Of a DNA stretch of 64,000 bases, positions 23,653 through 37,400 are shown one piece after another. The notes beneath the pieces were generated by a model that saw only the letters and a list, made by a program, of their open reading frames with translations, ran no database searches and had not been told where the DNA came from. The stretch is from positions 22,976,001-23,040,000 of the forward strand of contig NC_135064.1 of the NCBI RefSeq assembly GCF_051401765.1, written 5' to 3'. Position 1 is the first letter of the stretch. Every line of letters starts with the position of its first letter. Both the position numbers and the translations under genes were made by a program. The DNA comes from Calliopsis andreniformis (Eukaryota > Arthropoda > Insecta > Hymenoptera > Andrenidae).

Positions 23653-25908
23653 TTACAAGTTACATTGGAACAGAATCATATGCGATTTTACTTTATCTCA
23701 AATATATCTGACTGGTGAAAATTCGAGTGATCGGTAACATCGCATATGACAAAAAGAAAAACGTAATCGATAAAAGATAGAGCCACAAAAGAAAAAAACA
23801 CTAAGTAGTGTTTTCTCTCTAAACTGTTATAAATACAACTCTTATGTAATTATTTAGATAGATCATTGCCAATTTTTTGCAACTATTTTCTTTTTTCACT
23901 TTCGAATATGCATCCCAATGCGGGACGGGATGTTTCACACACTGACCCTTTATTATTAATTGGCTTTCTTCTATCATCCCAAGCATCACGATGCCGGACT
24001 TCTTGCAACAATGCGATGCGTGCTTGTGTTACAATCAATCATTGAGATTTCCTACATTTAACGAGCTCTCAAATCACATTTTTCTCGAACTGGCAAAAAA
24101 GTGTAAATCGATTGACAATGCCTTTTACAACACAGCTACCTGTGCTACAGGCGTATTCCCAATATGTGAAATGTCGTACGTATCAAATTATAATTTGTGT
24201 TCGGTACGAAAAACGGTTTCTAATGCTTTTAACACCATAATACTAAATCACAGCATTAATGCTTAGATAGCGACACAAGAGAGATCTTCTGTACGTCAGT
24301 AATAAATAACTGATTAAGCATATCATTCCTACAATAGGATCATTAAAATGTATGTGCAAAAAATGCATTACATTGTTCCGTGTAGCATAAATACATTCAT
24401 AATTTACGATGGACAACGAAATAAAAGAGCAATAGAATATTTTCGTTTCATCCCCAATATGCATACAGGTCAATATATATAGAAGTTTCATATCAAATAT
24501 TTGTTACTTTTAATACCATACTTTGCGAGTGTATTTTAAATACATTGCCATATCGAATAATAAATTAGATGTCAATAATTTTACCTAAAGTAACTGAAAT
24601 TTATATTAAAGATTTGCATGGAACTACATTTAATTTAAAAGCGTAATATTTTTCTTTGCGAATGTAAACGTGTAAAAACGATCACTTTTTTATTCGATGG
24701 ACATTCGTTATCTGTCGTGTTTACTTCGTAAAGAAATTTCAAATGATTATACTTCTTGTTCCAGCTGTCAATCTTTATCGTCATAAGATTATCTCTCCTG
24801 TTGTCTCTATCGAGAAAGCAAAATATCCGTCAAAACTGGTATTATAAGTCCAAAGGCATTCCAAACCGCTTTTTATCGCTTTCATTAATATCTCTCACTG
24901 AAATTTTCTGCCTCAAATATGAAATATTCTACTATTGCCTATTTTTAATGTATACGCATTTCGTTCCATAAACCTAGGTCGTCTTGGCTGGTGGTACACT
25001 TTTGGTTCACAGGAAATATTAACAATATAATAGAAATTTCATCGAAAATTATTTCTTATACACGTCTCTGTTTTTTTGCTTTTCGTACGATCAACATGTA
25101 CACGAATATTAAAGAGAAAACCCAAGGATAAAAAGGGATTCCATGATGATGTTCTATTATATTTTTGGCAGTTGTTTTATCTGTCACAGAAGATACTGTA
25201 TTATGCTACGTTACACACATTTTTCGTTATTTCTTTATCACGTTGTTCACCTAAAATGCATGAAGAGTAATAAAGAATCCCTGTTTGGTAATTTTATTAC
25301 TCGTACATTGGCTGATATATCAATTTCAAAGTACAATAGACACGTAAATGTTCAATAGAAATCATACATTGAATCCCTAACGTTGCCATACGCCACCAGC
25401 CAGTTATTTATAAAAAATAATTATATAAAACTAGTCAATTTTACAACCTCTGACGCTCAATCACAGTTTCATAAAAAAAAAATCAGATTAAGTTAAAAAA
25501 AAGATCCTAATATCCGCTTTACAGAAAAAAAAAAGAATAATCTTTTGCTTTTTGAAAAGTGATTTGAATTTCAGAGTTGTATGACAGCATTGACAGGTAG
25601 CAAAATCAAGCCATGATCAAACATTTAAGATCAATACGATATTTAGAATTTGTGATTGTATATTTAAGGAGAATTTTATACGCAGGTATGCTGATGCAAA
25701 AGTAATGGACATATGGATTAATATACAATGTTCGGATACTCGTAAACAGCACTCAAGTGACAATTTGCTTTCGTACTGCTGTTTCTCCTTTTAAATCGCA
25801 CATGCCATCACGTTTTCCGTTAAAGAACAAAAAGAAAAAAAAGATCTTGGAAGTATGAAGCCATTGTATAAAGATTTACTATTAAAATGATGGGTAATCT
25901 TCATGTAA

Positions 25909-26107
25909 TATTTACAGTTGTGGTAAAATGTAATGATTATTATGTTACTCGTTTACATATTGTGCTCTTGATAATGGCTTGACTCTGACGCACTTTAGAT
26001 TATGTACATTTATATGTATTTATGTACAAAGAATGACTCGCACCGGCGTTCGCATCATTTCATTCACTGAGTCCACTGTTTCACGCTCAGTATGCCTTAT
26101 ATTTACA
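25909..26107 (-). promoter_or_regulatory. Cluster of four Pumilio-type TGTANATA sites
   Basis: On the minus strand (the helicase mRNA sense) TGTANATA occurs at 26100-26107 (TGTAAATA), 26021-26028 (TGTACATA), 26001-26008 (TGTACATA) and 25909-25916 (TGTAAATA). These lie about 285-480 bases past the me31B stop codon, well within a plausible 3' UTR. The motif is the known core of Pumilio response elements. Function here is inference, since the DNA is AT-rich and some matches could be chance. Confidence 0.4.
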
Positions 26108-26391
26108 AGTAATTCATGTTTCCGTTGCTTACTATGATGTTAATTGAAATTTTCAATTTTTTTTCTATATAGACCACTTTTTTTATCTAAATGTTCATAG
26201 CACTGTTTCGTCTTTATACACTGTCTCAACACTCCAGACAATTCTTTTTTCAGACTGAAGTAACATTTCACTCTGCGAGTTCAAAGCATATCAATATATG
26301 CCTTACATGTACGAGTCACACAATCACCATTTTTTTACACTTTAAACTCTTTGAGCGCATGTAAAACTTCATTGATGACCATGCATCGAAA

Positions 26392-28276
26392 CTACTTGGA
26401 CACATTACCCTCTTCCATACTGTTATTGTCTTCTGGTCTTGCTACGTACAAACTTGGATCTATTACCTTTGGAATAGGCTTAATTTCTGTTCCAAGCTCT
26501 TGTTCGATACGATGCAAATTGAAACGGTCCTCGTATGTGATTAGGTTAATTGCTATACCTAAATGGCCGAATCGTCCTGATCGTCCAATACGATGCAAGT
26601 ATGTCTCTGCCATTTTTGGAAAGTCAAAATTGATCACGACGTTCACTGCTTGCACATCAATACCACGAGTAAACAGGTCGCTGCTCACCTGGAAATACAT
26701 CACGATTCAAATGTTAATATTTCACTTTTAAATTCAATTTTTCCATATTGTGTTTTTCACTGTAAAGCATATACGATCACTTACCAGGTTTCTACAAAGT
26801 CCTGCTCGGAAATCATGAAACACGCGATTTCGGTGTGCCTGCGCCATTTTCGCGTGTATATAATAACAGCAGTATCCAAGATCTGTTATTTTCTTTGCCA
26901 GTAATTCAACGCGTTGCGTCGAATTGCAGAATATTATACTTTGTGTTATTTGCAACTAAAGAAACGAGAAATGAATTCCATAATTAGACAAAAACAATTT
27001 AGAAAATGATTTTAATGTACAGTAGATATTTCTGTGTATAAGATGGGATCTACCTTGGAGAACAGCGTATTAAGGCAATGAACTTTCTGTCGTTCTTGTA
27101 CAAAGGCATAATATTGTGTTACACCTTTCAATGTGAGTTCCTCCATTAAATTAATCTCATATGGATCTCTTAAGTGCTTTTCCATAAACTGTTTCACCGT
27201 TAAGGGAAATGTGGCTGAATACAGCAGTATTTGACGTTCATGTGGTAATCTATACATGTATTAAAAAAAGGGGGAAAAAATGAACAATGCTTAAAGAATA
27301 TAATATACATAATATACTTATACATATAACATACCTAGAAATGACATGATCTAACATTCCTTTAAAATCTTGTGACAGAAGCTTGTCTGCTTCATCCAAA
27401 ACTAGAATTTTACAGTGATCCATGTTTGCAACGTTTTTATCCATGAGGTCAAGAATTCTTCCTGGTGTTGCTATTATAACTTGCACTATAAACGAAATTA
27501 CCATAATTACTGTTTTTACTACTTGTCCAAATTTGTATGTTTCATATAAGTAAATATGGTTAATACAAACCTTTCTGATAAATCCTCATGATGTCATCCC
27601 GTAAATTTGTTCCTCCAGTAGTTACCATTACCTTTATGTCCATGTGTTTTGCGAGTTCAATACAGATTTGTGATGTCTGAAGAGCTAATTCCCTAGTGGG
27701 TACAATTACCAGCGCTTGGATCACATCTTTTCGTGGATCAACCTAAATTATAAAAAATATAGTACTGAAATTGTAAACTTCTACATACATAGATAGTATA
27801 AATGTAAAATATTGTTAAAATATGTACTTGTTCTAACACTGGAATTGAGTAGGCCCCAGTTTTGCCAGTCCCATTCTTTGCACGAGCTAAGATATCTTTA
27901 CCGGACAGTGCAATGGGAATGCTGGCTTCCTGAATTGGAGAAGGCTTTTCCCAGCCTTTCTCGAAGATTCCCATCAATAATTCTCGTTTTAGGCAAAACT
28001 CCTCAAACTCATTGCCCCGAGTATCAGTAACATCCTACAAATTTTACCAATTATAAATACACAGAGTTTGAATAAAATTTAAATAGAAGAAAATTATGAA
28101 TAGAAATTCAAAATAATTAACACATGTAAACTTACACTAGTTTTAATTCGTTTGTCCTTTGGTGGAATTTTTAATTTAGCTTTCCAACCTACATCGTCCA
28201 TTTTGTCTATTTCCGATTTGGTATTCAAACCAGAATTTAAGACGTGATTGGAATTTATGTGTGTTTCTGTCATCAT
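26392..28276 (-). CDS. me31B: DEAD-box RNA helicase Me31B / DDX6
   Basis: Seven coding exons: 28136-28276, 27828-28034, 27571-27742, 27335-27485, 27054-27249, 26785-26955 and 26392-26688; joined length 1335 nt, 444 aa. Helicase motifs appear in order: [19 protein letters not shown] with the Q motif [13 protein letters not shown] (Walker A), [19 protein letters not shown], then the C-lobe DLFTRGID and [10 protein letters not shown]. The short N-terminus with [16 protein letters not shown] is characteristic of DDX6/Dhh1. The family represses translation and promotes decapping in P bodies, and in insect oocytes it silences maternal mRNAs. An upstream non-coding exon ends with a clean donor at 29421, and the exon holding the ATG begins at 28304. 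All phases agree. The ATG doublet at 28276 leaves two possible starts one codon apart. Confidence 0.97.
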
Positions 28277-29800
28277 TTTGGAAATGATGAAATATATCTA
28301 TTTCCTGAGGAAAAAATATTCAATTATGAATAAATAATAAATAGCATCAAATTTTTAATAAACAATTATGCTGAATAATATTAAATAATTTTGTTGATAT
28401 TGGTTAATTTAAAAAAAAAAAATGATTTCATAAAATATCCATTTGAACCACTAATTACTATTCAAAAGAAATTAGAAGCACATCTGTTAACCACTCTAAC
28501 TGAAATTACTTATATCAGTCAGTATCTTATATGAGTGAACTACCTATGGAACAAAAGGCAAACAGTAAGAACGACCTATTGGAAAGACCACAATAGAATG
28601 TAAACATTATGTATACTTTCATCAGTACAGTACTAGTTTTTATACACTTCAGTCTCTCAAGGAAATACAAGAATCGCCGTTATTGGTTACCGACATTGTC
28701 CTAAAAAAATTTGAATTCCGAACACGTTACATTCCCTTGAGGACATGGATACTCAAACACACACAGAAACTCTAAACTAACACCAATCGAAAACCGTACA
28801 ACTAAATCCAGTCAAAGAATTCAAATTGACCAATCCCAAATAACCGTTAAAATAATTGTAACCAACATACCCTCAAAGAAATCGAATAATTACACCATAT
28901 ATTCGAACAGTTTCGATCTCTTTCGTAACCTTTACGTAATTTTTAATCGAAACAGAAGCCCGCAACGCCGATGATCGTTACAATAAACAACACTTGCGAA
29001 CTCGAAGCAGCCGTGCCACATTCGCAGCGAGAGCACAGAGACAACTCGCTTATTCGGAAAGTCGGCACCGAGCGTTGACAACGTTTTCGATTTATCACCT
29101 ATACGTACGAATATCGATCCAACAGAAGCTCTCGATTTCAAACTGATATCCTGCAAAAAATTCGCGGTACGTTTTCAATGTCCTAACAAAGCCCCGCCAC
29201 AGTGGTCAATTCTCGATACGCCGCGGTCCTACAGTCACCGATGGGACAGAACGAAAAACAGGGCAAAACCATCTGCGCAAAGTCAATTCTTCCCTCCTCG
29301 GTTCCGAACGGCAGGGAAATCCTCGCGAGGAGAAACTCACGCGATAGAACGAAAAGCAGAAACGCCACGAACGTTCAATCGTTCGTCCGCGGTGGTGGCC
29401 CCAACGACGGGGCTACTTACCTTGAAATGGATGGATATCGATGCTGAAGCTGAGCACTCGATTAGGAAACAACACGCCAAAATGGCCGTTCCAATGTCAA
29501 GTTTTCTTTGCAGTGCTTAACCGCCGCGTTCTTTCTTTGCCGGAGCACTTAACACGGATTACTTGCTCGGAAAGCGTATCGCGTAATACGCGGCACTCGT
29601 ATATTATGTTCTTTTCCGTTTGTAATATGAGACTAACGCACTGCGTCAAATGCGAGCGATAATTATTCCTCGTTGAACGTACACGACATGCGCCATGAAA
29701 GAATAAAAACGCTCAGATGAGAAACCGTCGCGTTGTCGCGAACCGCCGTATGAGAAGATGGCGTCTAATTGCGTGGCGTAATCTTGAGGCGCGTTTTCAA
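28277..29800 (-). promoter_or_regulatory. me31B 5' UTR exon, leader intron and promoter region
   Basis: On the minus strand a donor CAAG|GTAAGT falls at 29421/29420, and an acceptor TTCCTCAG ends just before 28304, 28 bases upstream of the ATG. The first exon is therefore non-coding and begins somewhere in the CpG-richer DNA at about 29421-29700. The word AGATGGCGT at 29756-29764 resembles an insect CTCF site. Antisense frames at 29202-29447 and 29441-29662 overlap the leader exon and show no protein motif. Confidence 0.6.
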
Positions 29801-30315
29801 CTCGTTCTGTCATTGGTCGCTCGTGGATGTTTCATCCTATCGTTAAGCGAGGTTTATAACCGAATTGTTTAAATTTGGGTAGAAAGGAAGAATGAAAGAA
29901 TGAGTAGATTGAAATTATTGAATTTTCTTCTCTCTGGTTCATGGAAATAGCTCGAATGTGTGATGAAGAATTTAAGGAAAATTTAACGGTTATCCGAAGC
30001 TTATCTTAGTGGTTTTACCTGTTCCGCGATTTAAACGTTTGATAGCGATTTTTTGAGAACCAAGTCGAATAGCAGAATCTTTGAATTAACGTTTTCCATA
30101 GATCAATAATTTGATGTAGAATGTGCTACAGAGTAAGAATACTTTATATTGACGTGTCACAGGTGACTGATTATTCGTAGGTGAAGGTGATGACGGTTTG
30201 ATTTAAAATTTCACAAAGTATGAGAAAACAAAGTCATTTACTATATTATACTACACACTTCTATGTATAGATAACAATATGTGTATGTATATATTAAAGG
30301 AATAAAGGCCAGAGT

Positions 30316-32775
30316 CTAAGTACAATTCTGCTCCCTTCTCTGAGATATTCGATATTTCCTACAAGCTTCTGGACAGTGTCGTTCTAGGTATCGCCTTTGG
30401 GAGAACGCTTTGAAACACTCCCCACATCGCCATTGCCACTGATGATGATTCCGTGTTCTCTGATGAGCACGTAAATTCGATCTATAAAATACATACGTTA
30501 CATCACATAACTCGTTCTCGACAGGATAATAACCGTGTAAATATTACGTAACATTGAGAAATATAAGTAAACCTATATCGAAATCCTCATTCTACCATGT
30601 ATGTCACAAAAAATGAAATTTTACAGGAAAGAAAAAAGTAACATAAAACCAGTTATTTTAATCTAGTTCTATAATTTCTGTAATTATTTGGACTGCTTTA
30701 TGCTCGTTTCTCATACGTGTAGCATTCCTAAAATACTCTACTAGAAATGTTTATATTTCAGAATAGAAGAATTCTCTGACTACATATACTATTAAGTCAT
30801 TCAAGTCTTAATATTAATTAATATTAATATCGTCCATAAATAAATAATATTCTACTGCTCTCTTATTGTCATTATACCGAATACATGGACGTAATTCTAA
30901 ATAAAAAAAACTAAAAATAATTAAGACCAGGTTAACTCCAGTGCACAGCTGGGGTTTAAGGAACCCATAAGTACATCCTTTTTCAGTTTTCCTATACAAA
31001 ACTGTACTTATTAAAAAAAAATTTAAACAAGATCTTGAATCCCTGGGATTCTCCTCTGCAATAGCAAAATTATTTTTCACTCATATACTGGTGAGTCAAA
31101 ATTCTACTGTACTAGCAAAGCAATAATCTCAGTGAAATCGAAAAGGGACATGTACCGATCAGCGAAGGACTTGTGGCAAACAGGGCACTCGAAGGGTCGT
31201 TCGCCGGTGTGAAGACGCAAGTGGCCCTTGAGTACCCACGGTCGATCGAAGCTTTTGTGGCAATAAGGGCAATAATGCATGGTTTTGTTTCGTTTCCAGT
31301 TCTGAGTGTTCTCCACTCCCGACGTTTTCACGTTGCCGCTGAAATATTGATCCTGAGCTTTGATCGGTTTCGGGGCTAAGTAGATCGTCTGCGACGTCGC
31401 CTGTCCCTCGACACCTTCGTACGTTCTGTTCAAGTTTACTGCAACCTTAATCTCGTCGGTGGTCATGTTCAATGGGTAACTCAACTTTTTCGCGTTCGAT
31501 GGCAGCGGTATTTGCAGCTTCTCGAGTTTCTGCTCTCCATTCACGTTCACGATTCTCTGGCTGGTATTCAGGAAGACGTTATCAGCGGTGGACGATAAGG
31601 GGCTGCCGATTTTCGAGAAATTCGCGATGTCCAACTCTGAACTATTCGATTCCTTGCCCCATAGCATGTTGTTCTCTTTATTGAAGCAATACCGCGTCAC
31701 GATCGGCAGTTTCGACGAGGTCCAGATGTTATTGCATTTTGTGGGGTTGTCTTTGGCTTGGTTCTTTCGTTTTGCATCGATCGACGACGGTGGGGTCCAT
31801 TGCAATTCGGTCTCTGCGTAAAAAGAGGGTTTCTTTTCGTGTGGGCTCTAAAGACCACCCAAAGGGGGAATCGTGGCGTTTAGGGACGATCCTGTGAATG
31901 GCTAAAGCTAGGCTGAATATTTTGGAGTAACATTTATAATGTAGAATAAAAATTCTAATTCACTGATAACTGATAGAATCACAATGTTTTATTTCTTTCG
32001 ATATAAGTGCATGTATTGGTATGTGTACTCTAATGTGTTTATCAGAAATTCTACTATTTACTCCACTACAAATTTATGTAACCCTGAACAATTTTTTCAT
32101 ATATAAGTATTCTTATATTTCTGCACTAAAGCTTCCATTAATCATTCCATTAATTAACTTTAAAAATGTCAATTCAATCTATCGTATATACTTTCAATGA
32201 GTGAATACGTTCCTGCTTTACTACTTAATTTCTTATCGCGATCCATTGTTTCCTTTCGCGATATCTTAAATACAAAGCTACATATCGTAATTGATTTCGA
32301 TGTACTCTGAAGCAATTCACGGCTGTATCTGCAGGAGATTACAAATAAGCTAATTAGCGTATGCATCTGGACTTAAGAAAGCTGTAAATTTCTACACGCT
32401 CATCTCTTTGTTACTCCTCTATGAATTTTCTACTTGAACATGCATCAAGCAGTGATGTCAGGAATTTCTAGAAACCCCTGATCCTCTAAGCTTCAGCCTT
32501 AACCATGCACAGGGGCTAATTCTCATCGAAATTCTTATTCTGTCGAGAATATGTATCGTCGATGCGAATACGGTTCAAAATTTAAAATGACAAAGCGATG
32601 AAATTCGTACATGACCGATACTTTTGTCATAACCACGCGAAGGTATCACTGTCGTTGTTTGGTACACTGTACCTTTACGTTCGATAGCGGCGGAGAAGAA
32701 GATGGATGCCTTACCTTCCGTGGAGTTATTGGTCTTTTTGTACCTTGTCATCGATTTAATTAGACAACGGGGCAT
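30316..32775 (-). CDS. Three-finger Snail-related zinc finger protein with SNAG-like N-terminus
   Basis: Three exons (32715-32775, 31156-31813, 30316-30481) join in phase to 294 aa. The first exon starts [14 protein letters not shown], resembling the SNAG repressor motif (MPRSFLVKK) of Snail/Scratch proteins. The middle about 190 residues are polar and unrecognised. The end carries three fingers: CPYC...[12 protein letters not shown], a TGERPF linker, CPVC...ADRSNLRAH and CGEC...[17 protein letters not shown] and ADRSNLRAH are signature words of Snail fingers, and the last finger keeps the Snail C2HC spacing (H-x4-C). Oddities: finger two has its second His displaced (H-x5-H instead of H-x3-H), and the usual first fingers are missing. 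A sequence-specific nuclear repressor is the likely role. It is a diverged paralogue, not a canonical snail, escargot, worniu or scratch. The intron splitting R|SNLRAH has consensus ends. Confidence 0.85.
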
Positions 32776-34422
32776 ATTTCTGATGGACAGGGACGAGCTC
32801 AGTTTCGCAGAGTGAACGGTATACGATAAAGTGTTAGCAGTTCGTTGTAACAGCGATGGAGCAAACCACTGTCATACAGTCGACAGGCATTTGTCATCTT
32901 CTTTACCAGTACTGTAATATTAAAAGGGTCACCCATGGAGGAGATAAGAAATGCAATGTTCTTTATGTCAGTCGTATGTTCTCTTTTTCGTAACCACGCA
33001 GATTCTAGTATTTACTGAATGGATTTTGAAATATTAATGGATTTTCTTGTTGGAGATTGTTAAGTATATATTATTAACCGAATTAAGAAAAAATAAGATG
33101 TCTATAGGAGTTACGGGTAATAATTATAGAAAATTGTAGAAATAAATTGGAAATCTGTAAAAATGATCACAGTAATTTTTTCTAGAAATTTTAATGTGGA
33201 AAGAGTGAAGAAAACTTTTTTTAGAGAATGAATATGATTCCATTCATGTTTGATATATTACGTATACTAACATGTATACCATATAGCATCGTAAATAAAT
33301 TAAATAACGTATACAGTGAAAGAGTTATAGGCTTGTCTTAATTCTTATTTAATTCGGTTTAATTTTGTACAGGCCTCGTAAATTCGAATTCAAGAGTAAC
33401 GTATGAGAGGATGACTTGATACAGGGTCGAATAATATACGATTTGTATACATTTTTTCTAATACGCTTGTACAGCATTGTTTGTGCCCGCGGGAGGGTAA
33501 TTAACTGGTTTCTATACACGATGAGCTGAAATTAGAATTTTTCCCCTTCTGATGAGCGTTAATATAATATTGAATAAGAATACGAAAGTGGCACTATAAT
33601 TGAAGAAAATATTAACTTATTAATTTTTAATGTTTATTATATTTTAACAAGTACGAACTTATTCCTATTAATACACAATATTTATAGTAATTTCACGTTA
33701 TTTGTTGCTCTGATATTTATTATGCCTGTTTTTCAAAAATTATTTTGTTTTAAGTAAGATAGATATTTTATTCATTATTCATTCGAAGTCTGTTCACCTT
33801 AGCGATATTATAATTTTAAGTAACTTAATGTAAGCTGCGCGATGAATTAATTTAAATTTTTTATTAAGAAAATTAAAAAGGATCTAAAACACAATCGTAG
33901 AAAACAAATCGTTCAACGACATTATATTCCATAAACGATCGAATATTTCCATTAGTAGAAATAGTTGCGAATGTTAAGTATTGTCCTGTTCAGATATTAA
34001 TAAGGGTAACCTGTGTTAGTATTTACAACGAAGACCTCTCCTATAATATCAGTACCCGCTCTGTGTCGACCTTTAGTATCCTGATAACAGTCGTAGTGGT
34101 AACAAGGACCTGACAATACAATTTCAACTCTGGTACTCTATAAACTTCGATAGAAGAACTAAATCCATTTCTCGCTTCACATATGCTGTGAAAAACCTCC
34201 GTAAGTTAACATTTAATTTAACAATTTCAATTGATGCAAATTTACAATCCCTTTTCTATGAAGGAAAGACAGTAAACTAAATCGAATTTAGCTTTCATAG
34301 CTTTAATATAAAATAATAAGGTACTAACAAAAGTATTATTATATTAAACAAACATTTTTTCTTTCAAGCAGTAGAAGGAACGGAATCTTTGTTAATTAAA
34401 CGAAATAAATTTGTTATAGATT
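32776..34422. other. Intergenic region between zinc-finger gene and vitellogenin receptor
   Basis: Divergent spacer of about 1.6 kb. The frame upstream of the zinc-finger ATG stays open to a stop about 30 codons back but contains no ATG, supporting the chosen start. The rest is AT-rich with no coding signal. It should contain both promoters, but no core element stands out. Confidence 0.5.
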
Positions 34423-37400
34423 ATGCGCCACTACTTATTCGTGTTCCTCTTTGTAAATATCTTTTATCTACACATTGATTGTTCAGGTATTTGTAATTTA
34501 TATATTTACAATCTTATTGCTCAAACAGCGAATTTTAATCAGTTATTCTGAATTTGAAGCTATACTCGAAGGTAGCTGCACAGAACCAGAATGGTTCTCA
34601 TGCGCGAATAAAAAGTGTATTTCATCCATTTTCCAATGCGACGGTGATAACGACTGTGGAGACAGTTCTGATGAGGAAAATTGTCAAACCTTTAAAGTAA
34701 GTATTAGAAAAAATTCAAACTTAATAGATATAAATATTCGAAACTATGTTGAAGCGTAAAAAAAATAAAGTATCAGCGAACGAATAATGCGATCTAAAGA
34801 GGGGTTACTTTATATAAAGCTAAATATTGATAATGATAAATACTTTTTCTTACTATAGAATTGTATTTGTGGAAAAGTGACTTTTAAGGTTGAAATCATA
34901 CTGAGAAACAAATTATAATATATTTTATATATAAATTTTCGATTTATGGTTTCAGGAGAGGTAGCACAACTCCCTCTTCTTGTCGATTAGATCTCTGATT
35001 TCCTGAAGCTCTGTATAATGTCCTTAATCATGTGTATATATATTTTTTTCGTTCACTTTAGATTGCCCTGTCCACGATTCGATGTGCCACGGATGAATTT
35101 CAATGTTCCGATCATTCCTGTATACCAATCGAAAGATTCTGCGATGCCAAATTCGATTGTTCCGACAAAAGCGATGAATACGATGGTTGCGTGAAAGATG
35201 TAAGTTCTTACCTTATTCAAATTCATCCTCCTTTATTCCCAATACAATTTTAATTTGCTTCATAAAATATTTCGTTTGATTTATACAAATTATATTAATT
35301 TTTGAGTACTAACATTCAAAGCTTCAAACACCAGTATCTCGAAAATAGAAATATGTGATCTACGTCTTTTTTCTTTTACAATCACAAGTCTTACGTGTTA
35401 ATATTCTAAGAGCACTTTTAAGACACTATTCTCCACCTTATATTTTTATTCGTGTAACAATTTCACGTGATTTATATTATCGTTACTCGTAACAGTTAAA
35501 ATGCGACGCTTTTCGATGCAAAGATGGTCATTGCGTGAGAAATGAATGGGTTTGCGATGGTGTATCAGATTGTCCCGATAACAGCGATGAGGCAAAATGC
35601 GGTAATTTCTTGTTAAACGTTATTTTTAAATTATTTAACGACATTTAGCGAAAATCAATCTCGCGATCGATATTTCGATTGATGTTTCACAGGGAATGAA
35701 ACTATTCCGACTGAAGAATGCAACAATGAAATCGATCGGTACCTGTGCAAAAATCAAAGATGTATCTTTTTGAACGCAACGTGTAATGAAATAAATGACT
35801 GCGGCGATGGATCGGATGAGAATATTACTGAATGTAACAAAGGTAAATGCGTGTCTATTATACGGTACATGTCGATAGTAAAATTTCTCTACATCGTAAT
35901 TTATGTAATGAACGAAATAGTAAAACAATCATGTCAAATTACAGCTGATTTATCGTGTAAGCAGACAGCAAAATGCGAGCACTATTGTAGAAAAACACCT
36001 ATGGGTGCTCAGTGTTCCTGCCGATTGGGCTATAAATTGTTGAACAATCAAACTTGTACAGGTAAATTAAGAAGTGAAAGAGTAGCTTAACGTAATTATC
36101 AATCATTATAGTAAAATCTATAGCAAATGAAAAATGTGTTTGTAGATGTGAATGAATGCGAAATTTATGGTACATGCGATCAACGGTGTGTAAATACTGC
36201 TGGATCTTATGTATGTTCCTGTCAACCTGGTTATACCTTAAATTCTGATAAAAAAACTTGTAAAGCTGAAGGTAATTAAGTGCTTTCTTTTATATACTCA
36301 AAATTTTTATGTTTTCACTTAAATTAATACTTTCTAATTAATTGCAGGTGGTGAAGCTTTAATGATATTTTCAATAAAGTCAGAAATTCATGGTTTATAC
36401 CTTGATTCTGAAGTATATTATCGAGTAACTCAAAATTTGCAACATGCTACAGCTGTGGTTTCAGATGCAAATTATGTATATTGGTCTGACATTGAAAATG
36501 GAAATGAAGCAATAATTAGGAGTCTGGAAGATGGTTCTAAACGGGAAATTATTGTTACAACAGGTAAATTATACAGATTGTTCAAATACTATAATTAAGC
36601 TCCTTACATAAATATTTATTCATGTTTTATATATTTAAGGTTTAAGTAGCCCTGATGACATAGCAGTAGATTGGGTGACAGGCAATATTTACTTCACTGA
36701 TAGTGGTTTCATGAATATTGGGGTTTGTAGTAATGATGGGACTTACTGCACCATTATAATTAAAGATCGAAATGAAAAACCAAGAGGTATTGCCTTATTG
36801 CCATCAAGTGGGTGAGTACTTTTAGTATGACAAATAACTATTGAACCCTTACACAATTTTATGTATATTACATAAATAACTATAGTGTATTCTTATGTAT
36901 TAGTACTTTTAGGTCATTTAGTATTTTATAAGATACAGGTACACTATTGTTAGAAAATAAATTATATAGTTGATTGTAAATGCATAATTATTTCTGCATA
37001 TTTACGTATTTTTAGCATAATGTATTGGACAGAGTGGGGTGCAAATTCACATATATTCATGGGAAGCATGGATGGAAAAAATAATAGTGCACTGATCACA
37101 GAAAATATCGAATGGCCAAATAGTTTATCTATTGATTATGCAAACAACAGATTATATTGGGTAGATGCTAAATTAAAAATAATTGAATCAATACGACTAG
37201 ATGGTTCAGACCGTAGGGTATGTATTTTTCTATAATAATTATTTAAACATTGATTTCATTTCCAAAAGATTTCCAAAAGACGTCTTGTTTTGTATTTTTT
37301 TCAGACTGTATTACATGGAATAGTAAAGGAACCTTTTTCATTGGCAGTTTTTGAAAATAAAATATATTGGAGTGATTGGGCATCAAATACTATAGAATCT

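Larger units (their letters stand above)
19583..26391. other. AT-rich gene desert; near end likely me31B 3' UTR
   Basis: No coding gene is supported over 6.8 kb. Short frames (for example 23991-24266 plus, 21341-21592 plus, 22317-22523 minus) lack motifs and splice contexts. The side nearest 26391 should be the 3' untranslated region of the minus-strand helicase. Features inside are a 12-bp inverted repeat (22084-22194), a GA-rich tract at about 23600-23652 and clustered TGTANATA words (25909-26107, minus sense). The far end near 19.7 kb carries a palindromic TGGGTACCCA word. Confidence 0.5.

Noticed and set aside
23991..24266. 91-codon Cys-containing plus-strand frame
   Set aside because: No recognised spacing of cysteines, no splice context, and it lies in the AT-rich desert; probably chance.
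31173..31821. Plus-strand frames over the zinc-finger exon
   Set aside because: They are antisense shadows of the Cys/His-rich minus-strand exon, which has the real motifs and splice sites.
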